Source of the DNA: Nostoc sp. CHAB 5834
GTDB taxonomy: Bacteria > Cyanobacteriota > Cyanobacteriia > Cyanobacteriales > Nostocaceae
Direction of reading: 5' to 3'
Assembly: GCA_020829485.1 (NCBI GenBank)
Contig: JAIVFU010000032.1
Coordinates: 5,201 to 69,200, forward strand
Length of the DNA: 64,000 nt
Below are positions 18,983-27,637 of this stretch, piece by piece. The notes under the pieces are model-generated. The model was not told the origin of the DNA and ran no database searches. It saw only the letters and a program-made list of their open reading frames with translations. A program made the translations under genes and the position numbers. Every line of letters begins with the position of its first letter. Position 1 is the first letter of the stretch.

Positions 18983-19876
18983 ATGGGACAATATCCACTC
19001 CACAATGTTCTAGGAGCCAGGGCCCGCTTAGGTGAAGGCCCCATCTGGGATTCTACCCAAAACCTACTGTACTGGGTTGATATTTTGAACCATCGGGTGC
19101 ATCAGTTCAACCCTGCTACGGGGAAAAACAGCTTTTTTGATGTGGGAGATGTAGTAGGTGCGATCGCAACAGCAGGTGCAGATAGATTAATTATGGCACT
19201 GCGTCATCACCTGGCATTCCTCAACACCCAGACAGGTGTAATTACCCCAATTTTGGAAATTGAAGGAAATCTAACAGATAACCGTCTCAATGATGGTAAA
19301 TGTGACCCTCAAGGACGTTTTTGGTTCGGTTCAATGTGTTCTTTAGAAAAACCCCAGGCTAGCCTCTATCGCTATGATAAAGACGGTTCATTGCATGTAA
19401 TGGAAACGGGATTGACTATTTCTAATGGTTTGGGCTGGAGTCCAGATCAAAAGACATTTTACCTAGCGGACTCCCCGCAGCAAAAGATATATTCTTATGA
19501 CTTTAACTCAGTAACAGGAAATATTACTAATCGGCGGATTTTTATTGATTTAACTCATGAATCCTTCTACCCAGATGGGTTGACAATAGACAGTGAAGGA
19601 CATATTTGGTCAGCTATGTGGGATGGATGGTGTGTGATTCGTTTCAACCCCAAGGGTGAAGAGATATTGCGGATAAAGCTACCTGTGCAAGTGCCAACTA
19701 GCTGTACTTTTGGCGGCGAAGATTTGCAAACACTTTATATTACCACTGCTTCAGTTGGACTCAGCCAAGCAGAGATCGAAAAAAGCTTTTACTCAGGTGA
19801 TTTGTTTGCTCTCCAAACTGATGTTACTGGATTACCTACTTATGATTTTTCTAAATTAGACATCTCCAGAAATTAA
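18983..19876 (+). CDS. SMP-30/gluconolactonase/LRE family protein
   Basis: This 297-residue six-bladed beta-propeller hydrolase typically opens sugar lactones using a bound divalent metal. Motifs are LGEGPIWDSTQNLLYWVDI (metal Glu), NRLNDGKCDPQGRFWFGSM, TISNGLGWSPDQKTFYLAD and SFYPDGLTIDSEGHIWSAM with the metal-binding Asp/Asn positions. Length is normal. It starts 45 bp from the divergent Uma2 gene. The exact substrate is not predictable. Confidence 0.92.
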   Translation: MGQYPLHNVLGARARLGEGPIWDSTQNLLYWVDILNHRVHQFNPATGKNSFFDVGDVVGAIATAGADRLIMALRHHLAFLNTQTGVITPILEIEGNLTDNRLNDGKCDPQGRFWFGSMCSLEKPQASLYRYDKDGSLHVMETGLTISNGLGWSPDQKTFYLADSPQQKIYSYDFNSVTGNITNRRIFIDLTHESFYPDGLTIDSEGHIWSAMWDGWCVIRFNPKGEEILRIKLPVQVPTSCTFGGEDLQTLYITTASVGLSQAEIEKSFYSGDLFALQTDVTGLPTYDFSKLDISRN

Positions 19877-20112
19877 ATATGCGTTACCCATAACCCTTGT
19901 AGAGACGTAGCAGTGCTACGTCAAAACAATTCTTTTTCGGAGATGTCTATTATAGAAATTTCCAGATAATTAAATTATTGTAAGCTGTTGGACAAATAAC
20001 CTTGCATATTACATACAAGTAAAACTATTGTGGGGTGGGCAAGATGCCCACCCTAGTTATCCAAATTAAAAGGAACGAAACCCAACATATTGCAGGATTT
20101 GTTGGGTAACAC
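19877..20112. other. Intergenic spacer with small palindromes
   Basis: It contains gtagagacgtagcagtgcta (Nostoc palindrome) and gtggggtgggcaagatgccc, a common cyanobacterial short palindrome. No gene or clear terminator is seen. Confidence 0.45.
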
Positions 20113-20292
20113 TAAGAGGATGTTTTAAAAGTCATGATTGATGTATCAAATATTTTTACCCCACCCTAACCCTCCCCTTATAAAGGGGAGGGAACTAGAT
20201 TATTTTCCGGTTCCCCCCCTTTATAAGGGGGGATTAAGGGGGGTAATCATTCTATTAAAATCACAGCCAACCACTTTTAAAACATCCTTTAA
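20113..20292. mobile_element. MITE-like element, GAGGATGTTTTAAAAGT family
   Basis: Terminal inverted repeats gaggatgttttaaaagt (left) and acttttaaaacatccttt (right) enclose an internal palindrome built from ccctccccttataaagggga and ccctttataaggggggatta. The 180-bp element ends 3 bp from the stop codon of the helicase gene. Confidence 0.7.
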
Positions 20293-20295
20293 AGT

Positions 20296-22503
20296 TCAAC
20301 TCAACCTACAAATATTCTTAACCGAACCATATTGTCTCCATACTGCCACTTGTTGTTTGAGTTCTCTCATATCTAAAGAATCGCTAGCAAAAGCTTTCCG
20401 TAAAAGTGAATGAGGAACAAATTGATCATATTTTTGAATTTCCGGTGCTTCTGAAGTACTGACTAAATCTTCGGAGCTAATTCTTTGCTCACACAATGAA
20501 ACAATTTCATCATAAAGATATTTAAATTTATCCTTACCTAATTTAATTGTTAAATAATAGGGATTTACTCCACCAATACTGATAATTTCCAATGATTCTC
20601 GACAGTAGGAGTTGAGTAATCTTTCTAAGGTGCGATAAGCAACCGTACCCATCCAGGGAAAAATGCAGCATTTACCCTTTTCTAATTGTAAGATATTTTG
20701 TTTATCTAATCCTACCTGCTGTATCAATTGGCGAACTTTAAGTAAACGTTGCAAAGCATTTTTTTGCAAGTAGCTGTACTCGATATTCTCAAAAAGAACC
20801 TGTTGCATTCGTTGTAAAACTTTGGTGTGAATAGTGCCACCACTACCACGCCAATAAATACTAGCTTTACCCTCGGCTTGTGTAACAAAAATAGCCTTAT
20901 TTTTAAAGTCAACTTCTACAACTTCCCAAGTTCTCCCAGCTAAAGCAAACTGATTTCCAACAGCAGGTGGCGTGACGATACTGCCAATTTGTGTTGCACC
21001 TTGCTTAACAATATATTCTTGTTGTTCAGCAAAGACAGCATAAAACTGGAATTTTCTCACAACCTTTTCTCCTGCCAAACCCAGGATTAATTTACCTTGT
21101 TCAGTATGCTGAATATGACCAATATCAATTAAATAACATAGTAATAATTGAAAATCTTCTTTTAAAATAGCAGCAAAGGGCGGCAAGCTAAAAATTTGTT
21201 TAGCTAAGGCATTAGGTGAAATTTCCCCTGCTGCTGTTAAAATACTCATTGTTTGGTGATAAAGCAAACTCAAAGGATATTTAATCGGTCTGATTGGTTC
21301 AATCCATTGTTCCTCTAAATAAAGTTGAATGATAGCAATAGCCTGCAAAAGTTGCCAGGGTATTTGCTCTGGTAGAGAAGCTTCTAATAATGGTTCCTCT
21401 TCAGCGCAAATTAAGCGCATATCGGCAGCTTCACCTCTTCTACCACTACGTCCTAAGCGCTGTAAAAAGCTAGCTACAGACAAGGGTGATTCTAACTGAA
21501 TAACTCGCTCTAAATGACCGATATCTATGCCTAATTCTAAAGTCAGGGTTGCGGCGGTTACAGCTGGATTGTTGGGTTCACGCATCGCATTTTCAGCTGC
21601 TTGCCGCAAACTAGCAGAGATACTCCCATGATGCACATGATATATATCTGGTAGCCTTTGTTGTGTGGCAATTTGTCGCAAAGATGCGATTACAGATTCA
21701 GTTTGCGTGCGATTATTAGCAAATATCAGGCATTTGCGAGATTTGCTGAGGTTGAAAATATATTGTTCATAAGCTGTCGCCTCTGATTCATCGACTTCAT
21801 CAGTAATATAAAAATGTTCTACAGCTAATTTTATTTGGCGTTTTATGCCGTCAGGTTCCGGTGTAATCACTGGCTTATCTGTTCCCGAACGCAACCAATT
21901 TTCCGCTATTGAGTAATCGCCCAGAGTTGCCGATAAACCAATCCGGCGCGGTTGTTTTTGCGTCAACTTTGCTAAACGTTGTAATTGGCAAATAATTTGA
22001 CAACCGCGTTCTGAACCCATAAAAGCATGAATTTCATCAATGATGACAAATCTTAAATCACCAAATAAGCGAACTAAGTCGTTATTTTTGTTGATTAACA
22101 AACTTTCTAGAGATTCTGGTGTAATTTGTAGAATGCCTTGAGGATTTTTTAAAAGTTTATTTTTTCGACTTTGAGAAACATCACCATGCCAGTGCCAAAC
22201 TGGAATATCTGCTTCTTTGAGTAAGTCGTTGAGACGTTCAAATTGATCGTTAATTAAAGCTTTGATTGGACTAATATATAATACCCCTACAGTTGCAGCA
22301 GGGTTAGCATGTAATAAAGTCAAAACTGGCAGAAAAGCTGCTTCTGTTTTACCCGCAGCAGTAGCAGCAGTAACTAGCAAATGAGCATCAGTGTCAAATA
22401 TAACTTGACAAGCGGCAATTTGAATTGGTCGTAATTCAGTCCACTGGTGATGATAACTATATTCTTGGATGAAAGGTGCAAGTCGGTTAAAGGCATCACT
22501 CAT
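20296..22503 (-). CDS. DEAD/DEAH-box helicase, Lhr-like
   Basis: This 735-residue superfamily 2 helicase begins with a Q-motif-like region (TELRPIQIAA), Walker A VTAATAAGKTEAAFLP, DEIH box FVIIDEIHAFMGSERGCQ, motif III GLSATLGD and motif VI region LQRLGRSGRRGEA. The order, the DEIHAFMGSERGCQ segment and the weakly conserved C-terminal region fit Lhr-type DNA-repair helicases, though it is half the length of full Lhr. No methylase, nuclease or Pgl/Dpd partner is adjacent, so it is not obviously part of a defence operon. A MITE-like element abuts the 3' end, so the last residues may be altered. Confidence 0.85.
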   Translation of the reverse strand: MSDAFNRLAPFIQEYSYHHQWTELRPIQIAACQVIFDTDAHLLVTAATAAGKTEAAFLPVLTLLHANPAATVGVLYISPIKALINDQFERLNDLLKEADIPVWHWHGDVSQSRKNKLLKNPQGILQITPESLESLLINKNNDLVRLFGDLRFVIIDEIHAFMGSERGCQIICQLQRLAKLTQKQPRRIGLSATLGDYSIAENWLRSGTDKPVITPEPDGIKRQIKLAVEHFYITDEVDESEATAYEQYIFNLSKSRKCLIFANNRTQTESVIASLRQIATQQRLPDIYHVHHGSISASLRQAAENAMREPNNPAVTAATLTLELGIDIGHLERVIQLESPLSVASFLQRLGRSGRRGEAADMRLICAEEEPLLEASLPEQIPWQLLQAIAIIQLYLEEQWIEPIRPIKYPLSLLYHQTMSILTAAGEISPNALAKQIFSLPPFAAILKEDFQLLLCYLIDIGHIQHTEQGKLILGLAGEKVVRKFQFYAVFAEQQEYIVKQGATQIGSIVTPPAVGNQFALAGRTWEVVEVDFKNKAIFVTQAEGKASIYWRGSGGTIHTKVLQRMQQVLFENIEYSYLQKNALQRLLKVRQLIQQVGLDKQNILQLEKGKCCIFPWMGTVAYRTLERLLNSYCRESLEIISIGGVNPYYLTIKLGKDKFKYLYDEIVSLCEQRISSEDLVSTSEAPEIQKYDQFVPHSLLRKAFASDSLDMRELKQQVAVWRQYGSVKNICRLS

Positions 22504-22525
22504 GTTTTTTATGAATAATTAGTAA

Positions 22526-22654
22526 TATAGGAATCGTATTTGATTTTTTAAATTATCTATGTGGGTGGGGAGTGGGGAGTAGGGAGTAGGGAGTAGGGAA
22601 TTAGGCTTTTCGATCTGTACGGAGCTTTTTCAGAAATCAAATATTAGTCCTATA
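22526..22654. mobile_element. MITE-like element, TATAGGAATCG family, copy B
   Basis: This 129-bp copy has the same terminal inverted repeats as 14066-14247 (tataggaatcgtatttgat / atcaaatattagtcctata). Its interior carries four GGGAGTA/GGGAGTG tandem units. It sits directly upstream of the helicase start. Confidence 0.75.
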
Positions 22655-22847
22655 GGTAATATTGAAATGCTTTGTTCATAAAATTAAACATTTTAAAAGA
22701 AGATTTGGATAAAACCAAGCCGAAAGTATCATTAATTAAATGGTATTTTGAAAAAGCTGCCGATTTTCCTCCTGTTGACTCAAGACAGATTAACATTCAT
22801 AAATCAAACTTAAGTAATATGGGCAAGTATATAATGAGGCAAAAACC
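22655..22847. promoter_or_regulatory. Short spacer carrying the presumed DoxX promoter
   Basis: The spacer is A/T-rich, with no gene and no recognised operator. The DoxX-family gene starts at its right end. Confidence 0.3.
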
Positions 22848-23285
22848 ATGAATAAATATAAGGAAATATTACGTGTCATCCTTGCTATATCCATCATTGT
22901 GGTTGGAGTGACACACTTTATTGTTCCAGAAGAATATGTCAAAATTGTGCCGCCGCAACTACCTTACCCTTTAGGATTAGTTTATCTCAGTGGTTTTTAT
23001 GAGATTTTGGGTGGTATCGGTTTATTAGTCCCGCCTGTCAGTCAGGCTGCTGCTTGGGGACTTCTTATTCTTTTTATTGCTGTTTACCCTGCCAATATTT
23101 ATATGGCGGTTAACCTAATTAAGATTGAACATATACCTAATTCACCTTGGGTACACGTAGTCAGGCTTCCCTTGCAAGCAGTTTTAATTGCTTGGGCTTG
23201 GTGGTACACGAAATCTTATGATGGGGAAAAACAAGCTTCTATTATTCCCAAGTCGCTCATTCCCAAAGAATTAGAATTGGAATAA
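22848..23285 (+). CDS. DoxX family membrane protein
   Basis: This 145-residue four-helix membrane protein shows VILAISIIVVGVTHFIVPE, PPQLPYPLGLVYLSGFYEI, GGIGLLVPPVSQAAAW and a Trp-rich last helix (LPLQAVLIAWAWWYT), matching DoxX/DoxD-like proteins. The family is linked to oxidoreductase or redox stress functions in other bacteria; no catalytic residues are evident. It is followed 22 bp later by the DUF2808 gene, so the two are probably cotranscribed. Confidence 0.85.
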   Translation: MNKYKEILRVILAISIIVVGVTHFIVPEEYVKIVPPQLPYPLGLVYLSGFYEILGGIGLLVPPVSQAAAWGLLILFIAVYPANIYMAVNLIKIEHIPNSPWVHVVRLPLQAVLIAWAWWYTKSYDGEKQASIIPKSLIPKELELE

Positions 23286-23307
23286 GTGCGTTTTTTATAT
23301 CTGAATT

Positions 23308-23865
23308 ATGCGCGTTACAACTTTGTTTGGGATAACACTCTCGTTAGCAATAAGTATTGGAGGAGTTGCTGTTCCGGTGACTCAAGCGGTGCAGCTTAGA
23401 GATGGCATTGTTTACTTTGTCCAACCGCCGAAACTTGTTGAGGCGACGACTACTTACAAAGATGTGAATGTTTGGGGCGCAACTTATTATTTTACGATTA
23501 ACGTGCCGGAGAATGCTGGAGAATCGCTCCAGAAGGTAACGATCGCACAAAAGGAGGGAGCAGAAAACATCGACTACAATCTTAAGGATACCCGCGCATT
23601 CGTCGGAACTCGCAATCGCAAAGAATCTCGGCTAACACTAGGCCCAGTCACAGCAGAACGCGAGACACGAACTGTTACTGTGAACTTTGAACCGCCTGTG
23701 ACTCCGGGACAGACAGTTACAATCGCCCTGCGCCCTGTGAGTAATCCCAGCTTTTCTGGTGTCTACTTATTGGGTGTCACAGCGTTCCCAGCAGGTGAAA
23801 AATCCCACGGACAATTTCTCGGTTTTGGACGGTTTCAGTTTTACAGCAATACAAATAGCTGGTGA
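23308..23865 (+). CDS. DUF2808 secreted protein
   Basis: This is a 185-residue exported protein. The signal peptide is LFGITLSLAISIGGVAVP with cleavage likely after VTQA. The mature part is a beta-rich DUF2808 domain: YYFTINVPENAGESLQKV, NYNL-like NIDYNLKDTRAFVG and VTVNFEPPVTPGQTVTIAL. The family is cyanobacterial and probably periplasmic or surface-associated, of unknown function. It follows the DoxX gene at close spacing. Confidence 0.88.
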   Translation: MRVTTLFGITLSLAISIGGVAVPVTQAVQLRDGIVYFVQPPKLVEATTTYKDVNVWGATYYFTINVPENAGESLQKVTIAQKEGAENIDYNLKDTRAFVGTRNRKESRLTLGPVTAERETRTVTVNFEPPVTPGQTVTIALRPVSNPSFSGVYLLGVTAFPAGEKSHGQFLGFGRFQFYSNTNSW

Positions 23866-23941
23866 TTTCCATAACTATTACAGCAGCTTGTTGTGAAATT
23901 GCGTAGGCGCAGCCCGCCGCAGGCATCGCAAATGCAAATAT

Positions 23942-24520
23942 TTATCCCCAGATTATTTGTAAATTTAAAATAAATCCTGGTAAAATATCCTCTCCTGATA
24001 ATTCTTGTGGAGATGCTAGTATTTTTATTGGTTTACCAATCCGATAGATTTCCACCTGACGCATTTTCGGATTAATTAACCAGCCTAATTTAACTCCGTT
24101 ATCGATATATTCCTGCATTTTCCCTTGCGTTTCTCGCAAACTATCGCTTGGTGACATTAACTCTAAAACAAAATCTGGTGCGATCGCCGGAAACTTTTCT
24201 TGTTCTTCGGGTGTGAGTGCATTCCATCTCTCTTTTCTTATCCAAGCTACATCAGGAGAACGGTTTGCACCATTGGGAAGTTTAAAGCAGGTGGAAGAAT
24301 CAAAGCCAAATCCTAGTTGAGTTTGGCGATTCCAAATCACAAAATCTGCCGAAATTTCAAAATTGCGATTTCCAGTTTCTCCGCCTGTAGGTGGCATTAT
24401 TAGTAGTTTTCCCTCTGCATTGCGTTCAAATTTGACTTCTGGGTTTTCCCGACAGAGTTGATAAAATTGGTTGTCGGTAAGTTGGATGATGGGGTTTAAG
24501 TTGACGGTGATAGCTGTCAT
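23942..24520 (-). CDS. Uma2 family (DUF820) PD-(D/E)XK nuclease-like protein
   Basis: This 192-residue protein is the standard-length Uma2 form: FERNAEGKLLIMPPTGGETG, NRSPDVAWIRKERWNALT, PDFVLELMSPSDSLRETQG (catalytic Asp and Glu region) and VKLGWLINPKMRQVEIYR. It is the second member in the window and only distantly similar to the one at 18212. The family is predicted to have a nuclease fold with unknown target. It is transcribed divergently from the glycosyltransferase at 24570, 49 bp away. Confidence 0.9.
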   Translation of the reverse strand: MTAITVNLNPIIQLTDNQFYQLCRENPEVKFERNAEGKLLIMPPTGGETGNRNFEISADFVIWNRQTQLGFGFDSSTCFKLPNGANRSPDVAWIRKERWNALTPEEQEKFPAIAPDFVLELMSPSDSLRETQGKMQEYIDNGVKLGWLINPKMRQVEIYRIGKPIKILASPQELSGEDILPGFILNLQIIWG

Positions 24521-24569
24521 GGGAATTATCTTGAAGATGACATCAACTTTAGATAAATTGTAAGCAATT

Positions 24570-25280
24570 ATGAGTCAGAATATCGACGCAGTTAAAATTT
24601 CTATTATTATTCCGACTCTTAATGAAGCAGAAAATATCAAAGAGGCAATTGCAACTACTCAACATAATACAAATATAGAAGTAATCATAGTAGATGGTGG
24701 CTCCAAAGATGACACCATAAAAATAGCTCAGTCTTTAAATGTCAAAATTATCTCATCGTCTCCCGGTCGTGCTGTGCAAATGAATACGGGTGCTGTAGCG
24801 GCTAGTGGGGAGATTCTGCTGTTTCTTCATGCAGATACCTGTTTACCGACTGGGTTTGATGACATGGTTCGCACAGCCCTACAACAGCCTGGGACTGTGG
24901 CTGGTGCGTTTAAATTGCGGATTGATGCGTCACTTTTAAGTTTACGATGGGTAGAGTGGGGAATAAATGTGCGATCGCATTTTTACCAAATGCCTTATGG
25001 CGACCAAGCAATTTTTTTAACAAAAGCAGTATTTCAGCAAATTGGCAATTTTCCTGAATTGCCTATTATGGAAGACTTTGAACTCATGCGCCGTTTAAAA
25101 CGCATCGGACAGATTGTAATTATTCCCACACCAGTTGTTACCTCAGCCCGTAGATGGTTGCAAAAGGGTGTATTCAAAACCACGCTACTTAATCAAGTAG
25201 TAATTATTGCTTATTTATTGGGCGTTTCACCTGAACGAATTCGTCGCTGGTATCGCCGAGAAAAATTTAAGAAAATTTAA
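24570..25280 (+). CDS. Arsenosugar-type family 2 glycosyltransferase (TIGR04283)
   Basis: This 236-residue GT-A glycosyltransferase shows ISIIIPTLNEAENIKEAI, VDGGSKDDTIKIAQ, the DxD-like LLFLHADTCLP, PYGDQAIFLTKAVFQQIG and PIMEDFELMRRLKRIGQI. These motifs define the TIGR04283 group, assigned to arsenosugar biosynthesis in cyanobacteria. The two TVP38 membrane proteins downstream often accompany this family. ArsM and ArsS are not in the window, so a role in arsenic metabolism is an inference from family only. Confidence 0.88.
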   Translation: MSQNIDAVKISIIIPTLNEAENIKEAIATTQHNTNIEVIIVDGGSKDDTIKIAQSLNVKIISSSPGRAVQMNTGAVAASGEILLFLHADTCLPTGFDDMVRTALQQPGTVAGAFKLRIDASLLSLRWVEWGINVRSHFYQMPYGDQAIFLTKAVFQQIGNFPELPIMEDFELMRRLKRIGQIVIIPTPVVTSARRWLQKGVFKTTLLNQVVIIAYLLGVSPERIRRWYRREKFKKI

Positions 25281-25652
25281 GCTGTTTCTCATGCGGGTAG
25301 TATATCTTAGGGGCAATTAGATTTGAGATGTAAGTTTCAACATTGAGCCTCAGAAGGTCAACGTCGAGCCTCAGAAGATCAACGTCGAACCTCAGAAGGT
25401 CAAAGTTGAGCCTCAGAAGGTCAACCTGACTTTTCAACGTTATGTGGAAAAGCCACGAAACACCTAACCCCCTTCCCTGCGTTCGCGCAGCGTCTCGTTG
25501 GCGTTCGCGTTCGCGTCTCTGAAAGAGAAGCCTCTCGTAGAGAAGAGAGGGAAGGGGGAAAATTCAAAGTCTCTCTCCTTTTAGGAGAGAGATTTAGAGA
25601 GAGGTCTAGATACCGCTGAATTGTCAGGAAGGTCAACATCGAGCTTCAGAAG
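25281..25652. repeat. 21-bp tandem repeats split by a Nostoc repeat block
   Basis: Four 21-bp units (consensus aacgtcgagcctcagaaggt plus c) run from 25339 to 25422, and a fifth lies at 25634-25654. Between them is a 200-bp block with GCGTTCGCG/CTCTCGTAGAGAAG palindromes (about 25478-25557) and ctctctccttttaggagaga. The units are a multiple of 3 and would encode a heptapeptide like NVEPQKV, but no start codon is present. Confidence 0.7.
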
Positions 25653-26426
25653 GTGAAACTTATAAAAATGAAGAAGCGTTTATTAAATTCCAAACTCAAA
25701 CTACTACTCTTAAGTTGCCTGATTGCCACTCTGATAATTGTCGCTAAACAATTTAACTTTCAGGGACTTTTACAAACCTCAGTCATTTGGGTTGAAAGTC
25801 TTGGCGTTTTAGGGCCTATCGCTTACATAGCGATTTATAACTTGGCAACATTACTGTTTATACCCGGTTCCCTCCTAACGCTCAAAGGCGGTTGTCTGTT
25901 TGGAGTCTTTTGGGGGTCAATATATGTGCTAATTGCTGCAATAGTCGGAGCAACCTTAGCTTTTCTCATTGGACGCTACCTTTCGCGGGATTGGGTTTCT
26001 CGACAAATGGAACAACATCCTAAATTTAAAGCGATTGATTTGGCAGTTGCTAAAGAGGGATGGAAAATTGTCTTGCTAACTCGTCTCTGTCCCATTTTTC
26101 CCTTCAATTTATTGAATTATGCTTTTGGAGTAACACAGGTTTCTCTCAAAGACTATATATTAGGTTCCCTTGGCATTATTCCCGGTACTTTGATGTACGT
26201 TTATATTGGTTCGTTAGCTGGTAATCTTGCCATGATCAACACATCTTATCAACCAATTACTTCAGAAACTCAGGTTTGGCAATGGGTAATGCGAGTAGTT
26301 GGGTTGATTGCTACCGTTGCCGTGACTGTATATATCACAAAAGTTGCTCATAAAGCATTAGCTCAAAGTGTGGCATTGGAAGAAATAACAACCCATGACA
26401 AAACTAACAATCATTCAGATATTTAA
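25653..26426 (+). CDS. TVP38/TMEM64 (SNARE-associated/DedA-like) membrane protein
   Basis: This multi-pass membrane protein of about 257 residues has an N-terminal signal-anchor, then the family core: LFIPGSLLTLKGGCLFGVFW, a glycine-rich re-entrant region and LLTRLCPIFPFNLLNYAFGV. The C-terminus has one more helix. The frame begins at a GTG at 25653; an ATG at 25668 (MKKRLLNSKLK) is an equally good start. The fifth 21-bp repeat unit touches the start. The last 32 bp overlap the next gene, a paralogue. Confidence 0.88.
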   Translation: MKLIKMKKRLLNSKLKLLLLSCLIATLIIVAKQFNFQGLLQTSVIWVESLGVLGPIAYIAIYNLATLLFIPGSLLTLKGGCLFGVFWGSIYVLIAAIVGATLAFLIGRYLSRDWVSRQMEQHPKFKAIDLAVAKEGWKIVLLTRLCPIFPFNLLNYAFGVTQVSLKDYILGSLGIIPGTLMYVYIGSLAGNLAMINTSYQPITSETQVWQWVMRVVGLIATVAVTVYITKVAHKALAQSVALEEITTHDKTNNHSDI

Positions 26427-27174
26427 AAGTATTGATGCCAGAAACTTACAGAAGTTTTTTAGCTTAAGTGTATTAATATTACTGATATTGTCAAGCGGTT
26501 TCGTATTAAACACAGACCCGGTTTTAGCACAAGAATCTGCAAATCCAAATTCTTTTAATCCTCAAGCCATTTTACGGGACTCGTTGCAGTGGATTGATAG
26601 CCTGGGGGCGTTGGGAGCCATAGCTTTTATTGCTCTTTACATTATCGCTAGTGTCGCTTTTTTCCCAGGTTCTATTCTCACCTTGGGGGCTGGTGTGATT
26701 TTTGGTGCAGTTTGGGGTTCTCTCTACGTGTTTATCGGTGCAACGCTGGGTGCTACTGCTGCTTTTCTTGTGGGACGTTATTTAGCAAGGGGCTGGGTTG
26801 CTGGGAAAATTGCAGATAACAAAAAATTCGCCGCCATTGACCAAGCGGTTGGTAGAGAAGGATTAAAAATTGTCCTGTTAACGCGACTGTCCCCGATATT
26901 TCCTTTTAATTTATTAAATTATGCCTTTGGTATCACAGGAGTTTCACTTAAAGATTACTTCATCGGCTCTATAGGTATGATTCCTGGAACTGTGATGTAT
27001 GTTTATATTGGTTCACTTGCAGGTAATCTTGCCATGATTGGTACTGAGGCTCAACCTACCAACCCAACTTTGCAATGGGCAATTCGCATCTTGGGGTTGA
27101 TTGCCACAGTAGCTGTGACAGTTTATGTAACCCGGATTGCACGCAAAGCTTTAGAAGAGGAAGTAAGTAGCTAG
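26395..27174 (+). CDS. TVP38/TMEM64 membrane protein (tandem paralogue)
   Basis: This 259-residue protein is closely similar to its upstream neighbour: FFPGSILTLGAGVIFGAVW, LLTRLSPIFPFNLLNYAFGI and GMIPGTVMYVYIGSLAGNLA. The N-terminus is a longer signal-like segment ending DPVLAQESAN. The start ATG lies within the last codons of the upstream gene, so translation is probably coupled. The pair looks like a tandem duplication and follows the arsenosugar-type glycosyltransferase. Confidence 0.88.
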   Translation: MTKLTIIQIFKSIDARNLQKFFSLSVLILLILSSGFVLNTDPVLAQESANPNSFNPQAILRDSLQWIDSLGALGAIAFIALYIIASVAFFPGSILTLGAGVIFGAVWGSLYVFIGATLGATAAFLVGRYLARGWVAGKIADNKKFAAIDQAVGREGLKIVLLTRLSPIFPFNLLNYAFGITGVSLKDYFIGSIGMIPGTVMYVYIGSLAGNLAMIGTEAQPTNPTLQWAIRILGLIATVAVTVYVTRIARKALEEEVSS

Positions 27175-27637
27175 GACTTACGCACTGTACAAATGCAGTT
27201 TCAGGCTTTTTTTAATTATCCTGCGATGCCTACGGCGGTAAACTACGTAAATAGACCATGCTGTAGGGAACAATGCTCATTGGTGTCAACTTAAGCTAAA
27301 AGTAGCTTAAACCTCATCTAAGTTGAGAACCATAGTTTTCGCCCTCACCCTAAATCCCTCTCCCATATCTGGGAGAGGGACTTTGAAATTCTAGCTCCCC
27401 GAATCCCATATCTGGGAGGGTTGGGGGATGAGGGCAAATCCTTTTCATCAGAGCAGAACTACAGGTTTGAAGATAGACGTGGTTTAACTGAAAGCTTGAC
27501 TCGCCCGCCTCGAACTAAAGTTCTAGGCTAATAGCTAAAGTCTACTAAAGTAGACTAAAGATTTTTCGGATTATTTAGTCATCAAGAGATGACTACAGAC
27601 TTTTAATTATTTACACCGCTCTACTTAGCAAAATTCG
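27175..27637. other. Repeat-rich intergenic region
   Basis: No gene is seen. An aggacttacgcact end (27174-27187) leads into the inverted copy of the 79-bp repeat (27199-27276), then a gtgtcaacttaagctaaa end (27282-27299) of the family at 59181, a ctcccatatctgggag palindrome used twice (about 27360-27420), and a decayed cgcccgcctcgaactaaagt / tctactaaagtagactaaag fragment (27503-27560) related to the CAGGGCTATTTC elements. Confidence 0.6.
27199..27276 (-). repeat. About 79-bp dispersed repeat, copy 2 (inverted)
   Basis: This is the reverse complement of 14318-14396, with a few substitutions. Confidence 0.75.

Noticed and set aside
20296..22503. Helicase as part of a DISARM, Pgl or similar defence operon
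   Set aside because: Neighbours are a lactonase and DoxX/DUF2808 genes; no methylase, PLD nuclease or DUF1998-type partner is seen.
25339..25422. Regular 21-bp repeats as a possible CRISPR array
   Set aside because: The units are directly adjacent with no spacers, are short, and no cas genes are nearby.
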